In this document: piece after piece, positions 23,878 through 31,764 of the stretch | Layout of the letters: the number at the start of each line of letters is the position of its first letter | Numbering within the stretch: the stretch's first letter is position 1 | NCBI RefSeq assembly: GCF_009193155.1 | Contig: NZ_VUKD01000001.1 | Span: 62,001 to 126,000 of the forward strand | Source: Georgenia subflava | GTDB taxonomy: Bacteria > Actinomycetota > Actinomycetes > Actinomycetales > Actinomycetaceae | Direction: 5' to 3' | DNA length: 64,000 nucleotides | Made by a program: the position numbers and the translations under genes | Notes under the pieces: model-generated | What the model saw: only the letters and a program-made list of their open reading frames with translations | The model's database searches: none | What the model was told of the DNA's origin: nothing

Positions 23878-24504
23878 ATGCGGCTTGGGCGACGAGTAGC
23901 AGCAGCGGCCGCGACGGCCATCATGTTGGCCGTCTTGTCCGCATGCACTGGATCTTCGAACACCGCGCCCACGGCGCCGCCGTCCAGCTCGCAGCCGGTG
24001 ACCCAGTCCCCGACTCCATCACCGTCTCCGATGTCGGAGTCCGAGGCAGCCGCAGAGAACGCTGAAGCCGTTGTCCGGAAGTACTACCGAGTGATCGACG
24101 AACTTCGTTCAAATCCAGACGCGGATCCCGCCATGCTCGAAGACATCACCGTCAGCGTCGCCCTGGTATCGCGTCAGCGGCAGGTCGAGCGCGAGCGTGG
24201 AGATGGCTGGGTCCAGACCGGCGAGACGAAGATCGTGGAACTCGATCTCCAGGGCGTGAACCTGACCAACGCAGATGGCAGCGGCAAGACAGTCCCCGTG
24301 GTCGAATTCGATGTCTGCATCGATGTCGCCGACATGGACATTGTCGATGCGAACGGCAACTCCGTCGGTGCTGAGGGACGGCCCACCCGTGGATGGGAAC
24401 GGCACACCCTCGTCAATCACGACTGGGAGAACGACCCGGCCAATGGGTGGCGAGTTTCCACGAGCGAGACCCTCGAGAAGCAGCCATGCGAAGCCAGCGA
24501 CTGA
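23878..24504 (+). CDS. secreted lipoprotein
   Basis: A 208-residue lipoprotein. The signal peptide MRLGRRVAAAAATAIM... ends in the lipobox LSAC, then a Ser/Thr/Pro linker and a folded domain with VRKYYRVIDELRSNPDADP near its start. It would be anchored outside the membrane. The ATG at 23878 was chosen because it begins the signal peptide and follows CGGAGGG. It overlaps the next secreted protein by 19 bases. It leads the operon that continues into the Tad pilus genes. Precise role unknown. Confidence 0.82.
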   Translation: MRLGRRVAAAAATAIMLAVLSACTGSSNTAPTAPPSSSQPVTQSPTPSPSPMSESEAAAENAEAVVRKYYRVIDELRSNPDADPAMLEDITVSVALVSRQRQVERERGDGWVQTGETKIVELDLQGVNLTNADGSGKTVPVVEFDVCIDVADMDIVDANGNSVGAEGRPTRGWERHTLVNHDWENDPANGWRVSTSETLEKQPCEASD

Positions 24505-25433
24505 CCCGCGGTGTCCTCACAGTCCTCGCGTTAATAGGCATCATCGCGCTCCCTGCAGTAGCCGGGGCGACTGTTCCAAGGTGTCTCCAGCTCGACATGT
24601 TCTCGGGCGTTTGCCTCATCTCGGTCGATGTTCCCGCTGAACCAGCTTCCACCGATCCTGCTCAACCAGTGATCACCGATCTCGCAGAACCAGCATCCAC
24701 TGAAGAGACGGCCGGCGACGGATCGAGCGAAGCTGGCTCGAGCTTGCCGTGCTGGCGTGACTTGGCTTCGTTCGCAAGGCTGGATCCGCAACCTCCGGCG
24801 GGCGATCCGGTCTGGCAGGGTCGGGATCCGGCGGACGGCGGTGCAATCTATTACTGCAGGGTGCCGACGTTGCCTGGTGAGTTCTATGAAGTGTTCATCT
24901 GGCTGGAGGGCCCGCCTGATCAGGCCGCGACCTCTGGGCCCTCTCCGGAGGTGGTCGCCCAGATGGCGGTGGACTCGATGGACCTGGCCGCGATCGATAT
25001 AGGCATCGTGCCGGAACCTCGCCCCGGCTACGTCGGCATCATCGGGATGCCGGTGTGGATGTGGGCGTCGAACCCCAGACCGAACACGGTCGGGCCGAGC
25101 ACTGCGTCGGCCTCGGCCGGAGGGATCACCGTGACCGCGATGGCCCGTCTTCACGAGGTCACGTGGTCCATGGGCGACGGCAGCACGGTGGTGTGCCAAG
25201 GCGCCGGCACCGCGTACGCCGCGAGCTACGGGGCTGCGCCATCGCCGGACTGCGGCCACGTCTACACCAGGACGAGCGCGGGCGAGCCCGGCGGCGAGTT
25301 CACGGTCACGGCAACGTCGGACTGGATCGTCACCTGGGAGGGAGGGGGACAGACAGGGACCATCCGCATGGACGACCTGCAGCGTTCGGTGCAGATCGCC
25401 ATCGGGGAAGCGCAGGTGCTGGTGACCAGGTAG
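24486..25433 (+). CDS. secreted protein with PKD-like domain
   Basis: A 315-residue exported protein. The signal peptide (MRSQRLTRGVLTVLALIGII) is followed by a Thr/Pro/Ala linker with an imperfect repeat (EPASTDPAQ, EPASTEE), a cysteine-containing region, and a C-terminal domain of PKD type (VTWSMGDGSTVVCQGAGTAY ... CGHVYTRTS). Such proteins often sit next to Tad pilus genes in actinobacteria and may be surface components. The ATG at 24486 is inside the end of the lipoprotein gene, so translation is coupled. Confidence 0.78.
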   Translation: MRSQRLTRGVLTVLALIGIIALPAVAGATVPRCLQLDMFSGVCLISVDVPAEPASTDPAQPVITDLAEPASTEETAGDGSSEAGSSLPCWRDLASFARLDPQPPAGDPVWQGRDPADGGAIYYCRVPTLPGEFYEVFIWLEGPPDQAATSGPSPEVVAQMAVDSMDLAAIDIGIVPEPRPGYVGIIGMPVWMWASNPRPNTVGPSTASASAGGITVTAMARLHEVTWSMGDGSTVVCQGAGTAYAASYGAAPSPDCGHVYTRTSAGEPGGEFTVTATSDWIVTWEGGGQTGTIRMDDLQRSVQIAIGEAQVLVTR

Positions 25434-25470
25434 GCCATTAGCACTGCCATGTAGTGAGGGCGGAAATCGC

Positions 25471-26154
25471 ATGACCACCACAACCGCACGCCGTCGGGCG
25501 CCGGCCAAGCCCACGTCCCCCCCGACGGCGGAGGGGCCACCGCCGAGGTCCAGGCGGCGCCCGTGGCATCTGGCCACGGCGGTCGCCCTCGGGGCGCTCG
25601 GCGTGACGATCGGCGCGGTCACCTGGTCGACGACGTCCGCGATGACATCGGTGCTCGTCGCCAACGACTCTCTGCACCGCGGCGACGTCATCACCACGGC
25701 TGCGTTCACCACCGCCCGCATCTACGACGACTCGGCGCTGGACCCTGTCACCCCGGCAGAGCTGGACGACCTGCTCGGGCAGCGGCTCTCCCTGGACATC
25801 GCAGCCGGGAGCATCGTCACCCACGACGCCGTCACCGCTTACGAACCGACGAAGGCTGGTACCTACCTTGTCGGTGTCAGCCTTGCCAGCGCCCGGGCTC
25901 CGGGTAGCGAGATCCTCGTCGGCGACCGCGTGCTCGTCGTCGTGACCCCGACGGCTGGCAGCGCCGTCGACACCGCAGACGTCACCGGTGTCCCGACGTC
26001 GACGAGCGCGGAGGTCGCTGCGGTCAACATCGATGCGGAGACGGGCGAGACGATCCTTGATCTGCTCGTCCCTCAGGCAGACGGCCCAACTTTGGCGGCT
26101 CATGCCGCCACCGGCAACGTGGCCGTGCTCCTCGAACCGCGGGGCGGTGAGTAG
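25471..26154 (+). CDS. SAF-domain (CpaB-like) pilus assembly protein
   Basis: A 227-residue membrane-anchored protein: a Pro/Arg-rich cytoplasmic start, one transmembrane helix (about 32-55), then a SAF domain (SVLVANDSLHRGDVITTAAF; GTYLVGVSLASARAPGSEIL). CpaB/RcpC proteins with SAF domains gate the Tad pilus at the envelope. It is the first Tad gene here, two bases before the CpaE-like gene. Call is by domain layout and context. Confidence 0.78.
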   Translation: MTTTTARRRAPAKPTSPPTAEGPPPRSRRRPWHLATAVALGALGVTIGAVTWSTTSAMTSVLVANDSLHRGDVITTAAFTTARIYDDSALDPVTPAELDDLLGQRLSLDIAAGSIVTHDAVTAYEPTKAGTYLVGVSLASARAPGSEILVGDRVLVVVTPTAGSAVDTADVTGVPTSTSAEVAAVNIDAETGETILDLLVPQADGPTLAAHAATGNVAVLLEPRGGE

Positions 26155-26156
26155 TC

Positions 26157-26921
26157 GTGGCGGTCATCACCTTATGCTCGGCCGCCGGTGCCCCCGGCGT
26201 GACGACGTCGACGGTCGGGTTGGCGATGTGCTGGCCCCGCCCAGTGCTCATCCTCGAAGCCGACCCGCGCGGCAGCTCGGGACTGCTCGCCGGGTTCCTC
26301 GGTGGGATGCGCGAGTACGAGACAGGGCTGGTCGAGCTAGCGCTATCACCGCTAGACACGTCCGACGCGTTGCGCGACGCCGTGCGCCCCCTCACCGGCG
26401 ACGTGTCGTTCGTGGCCGGAACCCGCTCACACACTCAAGCCACCGGACTCAACGACCTGTGGGGGCCCTTGGCCGAGGCGCTGGCCGACCTGGAGAAGAC
26501 CGGCACCGATGTCCTTATCGATGCTGGTCCGCTCGGCTTCCCCGGCTCCCCCGAACCTCTCCTGACGCTGGTCGACCTCACGCTGATAGTGACCAGGACC
26601 CATCTACCAGCCGTCGTCGCTGCTCGGTCCTGGACCGAGGCTATGCGTATGTCATCGCCGACCTGGCAGCAGCCCGGTCTGCTCCTGGTCGGCGAGGGCC
26701 AGCCGTACACAGCCAAGGAGGTCACAAAGGTTCTCGACTTGCCTGTCGTGGCCTCGATCACCGACGATCCCGACTCGGCAGCGGTGTACCACCGGGCGGA
26801 AACCCCACCCCGCAAGTTCACCACGAGCCCGTTCATCCGATCCCTGCACGCTGGCGCCGATGCGATCGGCCACATGGTGACCAAGCGCCGCGAGGACCTG
26901 CTCCGGGAGGTGGCTCCGTGA
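26157..26921 (+). CDS. CpaE/TadZ-like ParA-family protein
   Basis: A 254-residue MinD/ParA-like protein with a deviant P-loop: AAGAPGVTTSTVGLA in place of KGGxGKT, lacking the Walker Lys. This is typical of TadZ-type localisation proteins that have lost strong ATPase activity. Other ParA-like pieces are LILEADPRGSSG and VLIDAGPLGF. It should place the Tad machinery at its cell site. GTG start; it overlaps the cpaF gene by GTGA. Confidence 0.78.
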   Translation: MAVITLCSAAGAPGVTTSTVGLAMCWPRPVLILEADPRGSSGLLAGFLGGMREYETGLVELALSPLDTSDALRDAVRPLTGDVSFVAGTRSHTQATGLNDLWGPLAEALADLEKTGTDVLIDAGPLGFPGSPEPLLTLVDLTLIVTRTHLPAVVAARSWTEAMRMSSPTWQQPGLLLVGEGQPYTAKEVTKVLDLPVVASITDDPDSAAVYHRAETPPRKFTTSPFIRSLHAGADAIGHMVTKRREDLLREVAP

Positions 26922-28426
26922 CTGACCTGCGATCCCCCTCCTCCCTGGGTGCCCCACCGCCCCGCGACGCGCCCGCGCTTTCGGCTTCGCGCGTGGAGCC
27001 TGCGGCGCTGCCGTTCCTCGCCCAGCCGCACGTGGCCGCACACCCGCCGGACGCGGCACGTACTCAGGCTGCGGGGGCCGCGACAGTGCCGGCGAACGAC
27101 GACATCGACTGGGCGGTGGTAGCGGCGCTGCGCGCGCAGGCGTCCGAGTTGCTGAGCCAGCGCATGACCGCACAGACGCTGGACAGGACGGGACAGCAGG
27201 AGCTCGGCCGCTCGATTGTGCTCGACCTGATTGAGTCGACCATGGCCGAGGACGCCGACGTTGGGCGCCCGACCTGGACCTTGGCTGGCCAACGGGCGAT
27301 GGCGACTGCTGTGTATGACTCACTGTTTCGGCTCGGTCGGCTGCAACCGCTCATCGACGATGACCGGGCGGAGAACATCGTGATCACCGGGTTCGACCGC
27401 GTGATGCTCGAGCACACCGACGGCACCAAGCACGCCGGCCCGCCGGTGGCCGACTCGGACGAGGAACTGATCGACTTCCTGTCGTTCCTCGCCTCGCGCA
27501 GCGAGGTCACCGCGCGCGGGTTCTCCGAAGCCCAGCCGGCCCTGCACCTGCGCCTTGACGGCGGGGCACGCCTGGCAGCGCTGGCATGGGTGACCCCGCG
27601 GCCATCGGTGGTGATCCGCCGCCACCGGCTCAAGGAGGAGACCCTTCCGGGCCTGGTCGCCAAAGGGCTGCTCTCCCCGGTCGCTGCCTCGTTCCTGGGC
27701 GCGGCGGTCAAGGCACGCAAGTCCATCGTGGTCTCGGGCGCCCAGGGCGCGGGCAAGACGACCCTGATGCGGGCGCTGTGTGCGGAGATCGACCCCGACG
27801 AACCGATCGTGACGATCGAGACCGAGTACGAGCTCCACCTGGACCAGCTGCCCGACCAGCACTACTACGTGCACCCGATCGAGGCCCGGCCGGGTTCTGG
27901 TGAGCGCGGTGCCGATGGGCGACAGATCGGTGAGTACACGTTGCACGACGCGCTGTACGACTCCTTCCGGCTGAATGTATCTCGGCAGATCATCGGTGAG
28001 GTTCGCGGCAAGGAGATCTGGCCGATGATCAAGGCGATGGAGTCGGGCACGGGCTCGTTGTGCACGACCCATGCCACCAGTGCCGTGGCCACCATCGACA
28101 AGCTGATCACCTGCGCGATGGAAGAGGGCAAGGACGTCGACGCTCAGGTCGCGGCCCGCAAGCTCGCCTCCACCATCGATCTGATCGTGCACATCGATCT
28201 GCGTGACCTGACCGGCCCGGACGGCACCCCCACCCGCCAGCGGCGCGTGGTCGAGATCATCGCCGTCTCCCGCGGCGAGATGGACCCCGGATACGCCGTC
28301 ACGTACGTGTTCCGGGCCGCCAAGCGGGGCGGCATCGCCATCCCGGGCACCCTGCCTGACGAGTACCGCGAGCTCGAAGACTTCGGGTTCGATCTCACCG
28401 GCTACCTGCACGGGAGGTCGGCATGA
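26918..28426 (+). CDS. cpaF: CpaF/TadA-family secretion ATPase
   Basis: A 502-residue hexameric ATPase that powers Tad pilus assembly. The N-terminal 60 residues are Pro/Ala-rich; the type II/IV secretion ATPase core has Walker A SGAQGAGKTTLM (273-284), an Asp-box Glu in TIETEYELHLDQLPDQ, and a His box TTHATSA. GTG start at 26918 (GTGA overlap); a longer in-frame ORF from 25988 is a shadow of upstream genes. TadB and TadC follow with ATGA overlaps. Confidence 0.92.
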   Translation: MTDLRSPSSLGAPPPRDAPALSASRVEPAALPFLAQPHVAAHPPDAARTQAAGAATVPANDDIDWAVVAALRAQASELLSQRMTAQTLDRTGQQELGRSIVLDLIESTMAEDADVGRPTWTLAGQRAMATAVYDSLFRLGRLQPLIDDDRAENIVITGFDRVMLEHTDGTKHAGPPVADSDEELIDFLSFLASRSEVTARGFSEAQPALHLRLDGGARLAALAWVTPRPSVVIRRHRLKEETLPGLVAKGLLSPVAASFLGAAVKARKSIVVSGAQGAGKTTLMRALCAEIDPDEPIVTIETEYELHLDQLPDQHYYVHPIEARPGSGERGADGRQIGEYTLHDALYDSFRLNVSRQIIGEVRGKEIWPMIKAMESGTGSLCTTHATSAVATIDKLITCAMEEGKDVDAQVAARKLASTIDLIVHIDLRDLTGPDGTPTRQRRVVEIIAVSRGEMDPGYAVTYVFRAAKRGGIAIPGTLPDEYRELEDFGFDLTGYLHGRSA

Positions 28427-29280
28427 GGGCGCTCGGATTCATCGTCGCCGGCGGCCTGATCGGCCTGTCAAGCGCCTGGTTCATCTTCGCCCTGCGCACC
28501 CACCACACCACGGCGCGCGCTGGTCCCACGGACAGGTTCTCGAACGTTTCGCGCCGTACATGGCTCCTGCTCGGCGGCGGCGTGCTGACCGGCATCGTGA
28601 CCTGGCTGCTGACCGGGTGGGTCCTCGCCGTTGCGGCCGTGCCCCTGGCCTTGGTTGGTCTGCCCGTCTTGTTGTCGACGGGCTCGGCCAAGACCCAGAT
28701 CGCCCGGCTGGAAGCGATGGAGGAATGGACACGGTCGCTGGCCGGGGTCCTCACCGTCGGCGTCGGGCTCGAGCAGGCCCTGATAGCCACACTGCGTTCC
28801 GCGCCCGCCCCGATCGCGCCGGAGGTCCACCGGCTCGTGGCGCGGCTGCGCTCGCGGTGGAACACCGAGCAAGCGTTGCGGGCGTTCGCCGACGAACTCA
28901 ATGACGCCACCGCCGACCTCATCGCCGCGAACCTGATTCTCGGTGTGCGCAGACGCGGCGCGGGCCTGGCGTCGGTGCTCCAGGCGCTGGCCGAGTCCGT
29001 CGCCGCGGACGTGCGCGCCCGCCGCCAGGTTGAGGCCGACCGAGCCAAACCTCGCGCCACCGCCCGGTGGGTCACGATCATCTCCGTCGCCGTCCTGACC
29101 ATGCTCACGTTCTCTGGCCGGTACGTCGAGCCCTACGCGACACCGATCGGGCAGGTGACGCTCCTGGTGCTGGTAGCCGCCTATATCGCCCTGCTCCTGT
29201 GGCTCAAGCGCATGGCGACGGGCAAGCCGATGCCCCGGTTCATGACGTCTCTAGCCGATGAACCGGCGGCCATCCCATGA
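28423..29280 (+). CDS. tadB: TadB-like inner membrane platform protein
   Basis: A 285-residue type II secretion F-domain protein. Hydrophobic segments at the N terminus, after residue 45, and two near the C terminus frame a cytoplasmic helical domain (EEWTRSLAGVLTVGVGLEQA). It forms the platform on which CpaF acts. ATGA overlaps on both sides. Confidence 0.87.
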   Translation: MRALGFIVAGGLIGLSSAWFIFALRTHHTTARAGPTDRFSNVSRRTWLLLGGGVLTGIVTWLLTGWVLAVAAVPLALVGLPVLLSTGSAKTQIARLEAMEEWTRSLAGVLTVGVGLEQALIATLRSAPAPIAPEVHRLVARLRSRWNTEQALRAFADELNDATADLIAANLILGVRRRGAGLASVLQALAESVAADVRARRQVEADRAKPRATARWVTIISVAVLTMLTFSGRYVEPYATPIGQVTLLVLVAAYIALLLWLKRMATGKPMPRFMTSLADEPAAIP

Positions 29281-30191
29281 GCACTGGGCTGCTGCTGTTC
29301 ATGCTCGCCGGCGGGCTGGTCGGCCTGGCCGTGTTCGCCCTGGTCTACGCGTTCACGCCCGCCCAACCAGACCTGTCCGACGCCGTTGCCAGGATCGAAC
29401 GCAAGCGCACCACACCGCCTGGTGCTGGCGCCACAACGTCACAGGAGTCGGCCTCGCGGACCGTGCGGGTTGGGAACTGGGCGGGCAAGACCCTGCCACC
29501 CAACCTGTGGGTGCGCACACCCGAACGCGAGCTGGCCCTGCTCCGGATCTCCCACGACCGGTTCTACGGCGAGAAGCTCGTCTTCGCATCACTGGGCCTG
29601 GCCATCCCGCCGGTCCTGACGATGCTGTTCAGTCTCCTCGGCCTTCGGCTGCCGTTCACCATCCCCGTGATCGCATCCCTCGCCCTGGCCGCCGTGCTGT
29701 TCTTCATCCCGAACTACAACACGATCGACGACGCGAGACGGGCCCGAACCGAGTTCCGCCACGCCCTCGTCGCCTACATCGACCTCGTCGCCCTCGAGCG
29801 CGCCGCCGGGGCGGGACCGCGCCAGGCGATGGAAGCCGCCGCCGAGGTCGGCAACTCCTGGGTCTTCAAGCGCCTGGCCGAAGACCTCGCCCGCTCCCGC
29901 TGGTCCGGCGTCCCACCCTGGGACTCCCTCCGCGCCCTCGCGGACGAGCTCGGCCTGGCCGAGCTCAACGACTTCGCCGACATCATGCGCCTGTCCGGCG
30001 AGCAGTCCACAAGCGTCTACGCGAACCTGCGCGCCCGCGCCGACGCCATGCGCTCAGCCATCCTCGGCGAACAGCTCGCCGAAGCGAACGCCACCGGCGA
30101 ACGCATGACCATCCCCGGCTCCTTGCTCGGCGTGGTCTTCATGGGTCTGCTCGTCGCACCCGCCGTCCTGCAGATGCTTACCCGCACCTGA
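29277..30191 (+). CDS. tadC: TadC-like inner membrane platform protein
   Basis: A 304-residue companion of TadB with the same F-domain architecture: N-terminal membrane helix, charged linker, a pair of central helices, a cytoplasmic domain (ERAAGAGPRQAMEAAAEVGN) and a final helix. ATGA overlap with tadB. A 65-base gap with a ribosome site leads to the pilin gene. Confidence 0.87.
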   Translation: MSTGLLLFMLAGGLVGLAVFALVYAFTPAQPDLSDAVARIERKRTTPPGAGATTSQESASRTVRVGNWAGKTLPPNLWVRTPERELALLRISHDRFYGEKLVFASLGLAIPPVLTMLFSLLGLRLPFTIPVIASLALAAVLFFIPNYNTIDDARRARTEFRHALVAYIDLVALERAAGAGPRQAMEAAAEVGNSWVFKRLAEDLARSRWSGVPPWDSLRALADELGLAELNDFADIMRLSGEQSTSVYANLRARADAMRSAILGEQLAEANATGERMTIPGSLLGVVFMGLLVAPAVLQMLTRT

Positions 30192-30256
30192 CACACCCCA
30201 CGGGCCCGGAGAACCCGACGTACGTGCCAGAACAAAGAAGCGCAAGGAGAACGAAG

Positions 30257-30445
30257 ATGTCGCACTTCATCACCACCTGGGTCCTCCTGCTGGCCCGGCT
30301 GACCAAGCTCGACCACACCGACTCCGAGCGTGGCTCGGTGACCATCGAGCACGTCCTGTGGGCGGTGGCCGTCATAGCCATCGTTGCAATCGTCGTGGCC
30401 GCGGTGATGGCATATGTCACGGGCCAGGCCGGCAACATCGCGTAG
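30257..30445 (+). CDS. Flp-type pilin-like small protein
   Basis: A 62-residue protein. A charged leader ends ERGSVTIEHVLWAVAVIAIV, where G-S-V-T-x-E resembles the cleavage and Glu+5 region of Flp prepilins, followed by one hydrophobic helix. It should be the major pilin subunit. CAAGGAGAACG precedes the ATG. No separate prepilin peptidase gene (TadV/CpaA) is seen in the window. Confidence 0.8.
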   Translation: MSHFITTWVLLLARLTKLDHTDSERGSVTIEHVLWAVAVIAIVAIVVAAVMAYVTGQAGNIA

Positions 30446-30872
30446 GCGCCGCCGCGTCCGGCGCGGCGCGCACCCGCGTCCCCGATGGGGCCGCGGGCAG
30501 GGCGAGCGCGGCTCAGCCTCGATTGAGCTGGTCATCTTGCTGCCCATCCTGTTCGCCCTGATGTTCCTCGGCATGCAAGGCGCCCTGATCTACCACGCCC
30601 GTTCGGTCGCCCTCGCGGCCGCCAGCGAGGGCGCCCAGACCGCCGCCGTCGAGCACGGACAGGCATCCGACGGGATCGCCGCGGCATCCGCGTTCCTCGC
30701 CGACGCGGGCGGGGACCGGGTACTCGACGACGCGTCGGTCACCGGCGCGCTCAGCGCGACCCAGGCCACCATCACCGTCACTGGGGCATCGCTGAGCGTC
30801 GTGCCCGGCTGGACCCCGCAGGTGGAGCAATCCGCCTCGGTCACCCGCGAACTCCTCTCGGAGGAGCCATGA
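30414..30872 (+). CDS. TadE-like minor pilin
   Basis: A 152-residue protein with an Arg-rich start, then GERGSASIELVILLPILFAL, the TadE-type prepilin motif and membrane helix, and an extracellular domain. The ATG at 30414 lies 32 bases inside the end of the pilin gene. It overlaps the next TadE-like gene by ATGA. Confidence 0.82.
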   Translation: MSRARPATSRRRRRVRRGAHPRPRWGRGQGERGSASIELVILLPILFALMFLGMQGALIYHARSVALAAASEGAQTAAVEHGQASDGIAAASAFLADAGGDRVLDDASVTGALSATQATITVTGASLSVVPGWTPQVEQSASVTRELLSEEP

Positions 30873-31318
30873 GACGTCTCCGTGGGTGGCGCGCGCGTGC
30901 CCGTGATGACCGTGGTTCGGCAGCGATCGAGACGGTCATCGGTATCCCTGCCTTCATGCTCTTCGTCGGCCTGATCATCTTCGCCGGCCGCACCGCCGTC
31001 GCCCACCAGGCCGTCGAGCAGGCCGCGTACGACGCCGCCCGGGCAGCGTCCATCACCCGCACCACCGCGACCGCGGACGACGCCGCCCGCCAGGCCGCGT
31101 CCGACACGCTCGCCAACCAGGGCCTGCACTGCGCGACGACCAACATCACGGTCGACACCAACGCCCTCGCCGTCGAGGTGGGGTCCTTCGGCACGGTCAC
31201 CGTGGAGGTGGCGTGCCTGGTTGACCTCTCCGATCTCGCCGTCCCTGGCGTCCCCGGCACCCACCTGGTCAGCGCTGAGGTGGCCTCACCAGTCGATGCG
31301 CACCGGGAGCGCGGATGA
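30869..31318 (+). CDS. TadE-like pseudopilin
   Basis: A 149-residue protein with DDRGSAAIETVIGIPAFMLF, a prepilin-type motif plus membrane helix, and a C-terminal outer domain with a Cys pair (LHCATTNITV; VEVACLVDLS). ATGA overlaps on both sides place it in the pilus operon. Confidence 0.8.
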   Translation: MRRLRGWRARARDDRGSAAIETVIGIPAFMLFVGLIIFAGRTAVAHQAVEQAAYDAARAASITRTTATADDAARQAASDTLANQGLHCATTNITVDTNALAVEVGSFGTVTVEVACLVDLSDLAVPGVPGTHLVSAEVASPVDAHRERG

Positions 31319-31764
31319 GACGGCCACTTCGCCTACTTGCACACCACAACGTCGAGTCGGAGCGCGGGTCGGTCAGCATCTGGCTGGCCCTGTCCACGTT
31401 CGTGATGATCGTGCTGGTCGGCCTGGTCGCCGACCTCGGTGGCCAGCTCCACGTCCAGCAGCGTGCTCGCGACATCGCCACCCAGGCCGCCCGCGCCGGC
31501 GGTGACCGGATCAGCGGGTCCGACGCTGTCCAGGGCCGCAGGGTCACCGTCGACGTCGCCCACGCCAGGTCCGCCGCGCGCGACTATCTCGCCGCCGCGG
31601 GCGTTGACGGGACCGTCACTATCGAGAACGGCACCACGGTCAGCGTCGCGGTGCACGACACCTACGACACTGCGTTCTTGTCCGTCATCGGCATCGACGG
31701 CCTCGACGTCACCGGTACTGCCAGCGCGCGGGTCGTCCGCACCCTCGGAGGTATTGAGCGATGA
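31315..31764 (+). CDS. TadG/TadE-like pilus assembly protein
   Basis: A 149-residue protein: SERGSVSIWLALSTFVMIVL gives the prepilin-like motif and membrane helix, then an Asp/Ala-rich outer domain (QQRARDIATQAARAGGDRI). It resembles the short actinobacterial TadG-like proteins rather than the long TadG of proteobacteria. ATGA overlap with the LysM gene. Confidence 0.78.
   Translation: MRRPLRLLAHHNVESERGSVSIWLALSTFVMIVLVGLVADLGGQLHVQQRARDIATQAARAGGDRISGSDAVQGRRVTVDVAHARSAARDYLAAAGVDGTVTIENGTTVSVAVHDTYDTAFLSVIGIDGLDVTGTASARVVRTLGGIER

Noticed and set aside
25988-26917. Long upstream extension of the cpaF reading frame
   Set aside because: It overlaps the CpaB-like and TadZ-like genes in another frame and is Arg/Ser/Pro-rich shadow sequence; the GTG at 26918 fits the overlap pattern.
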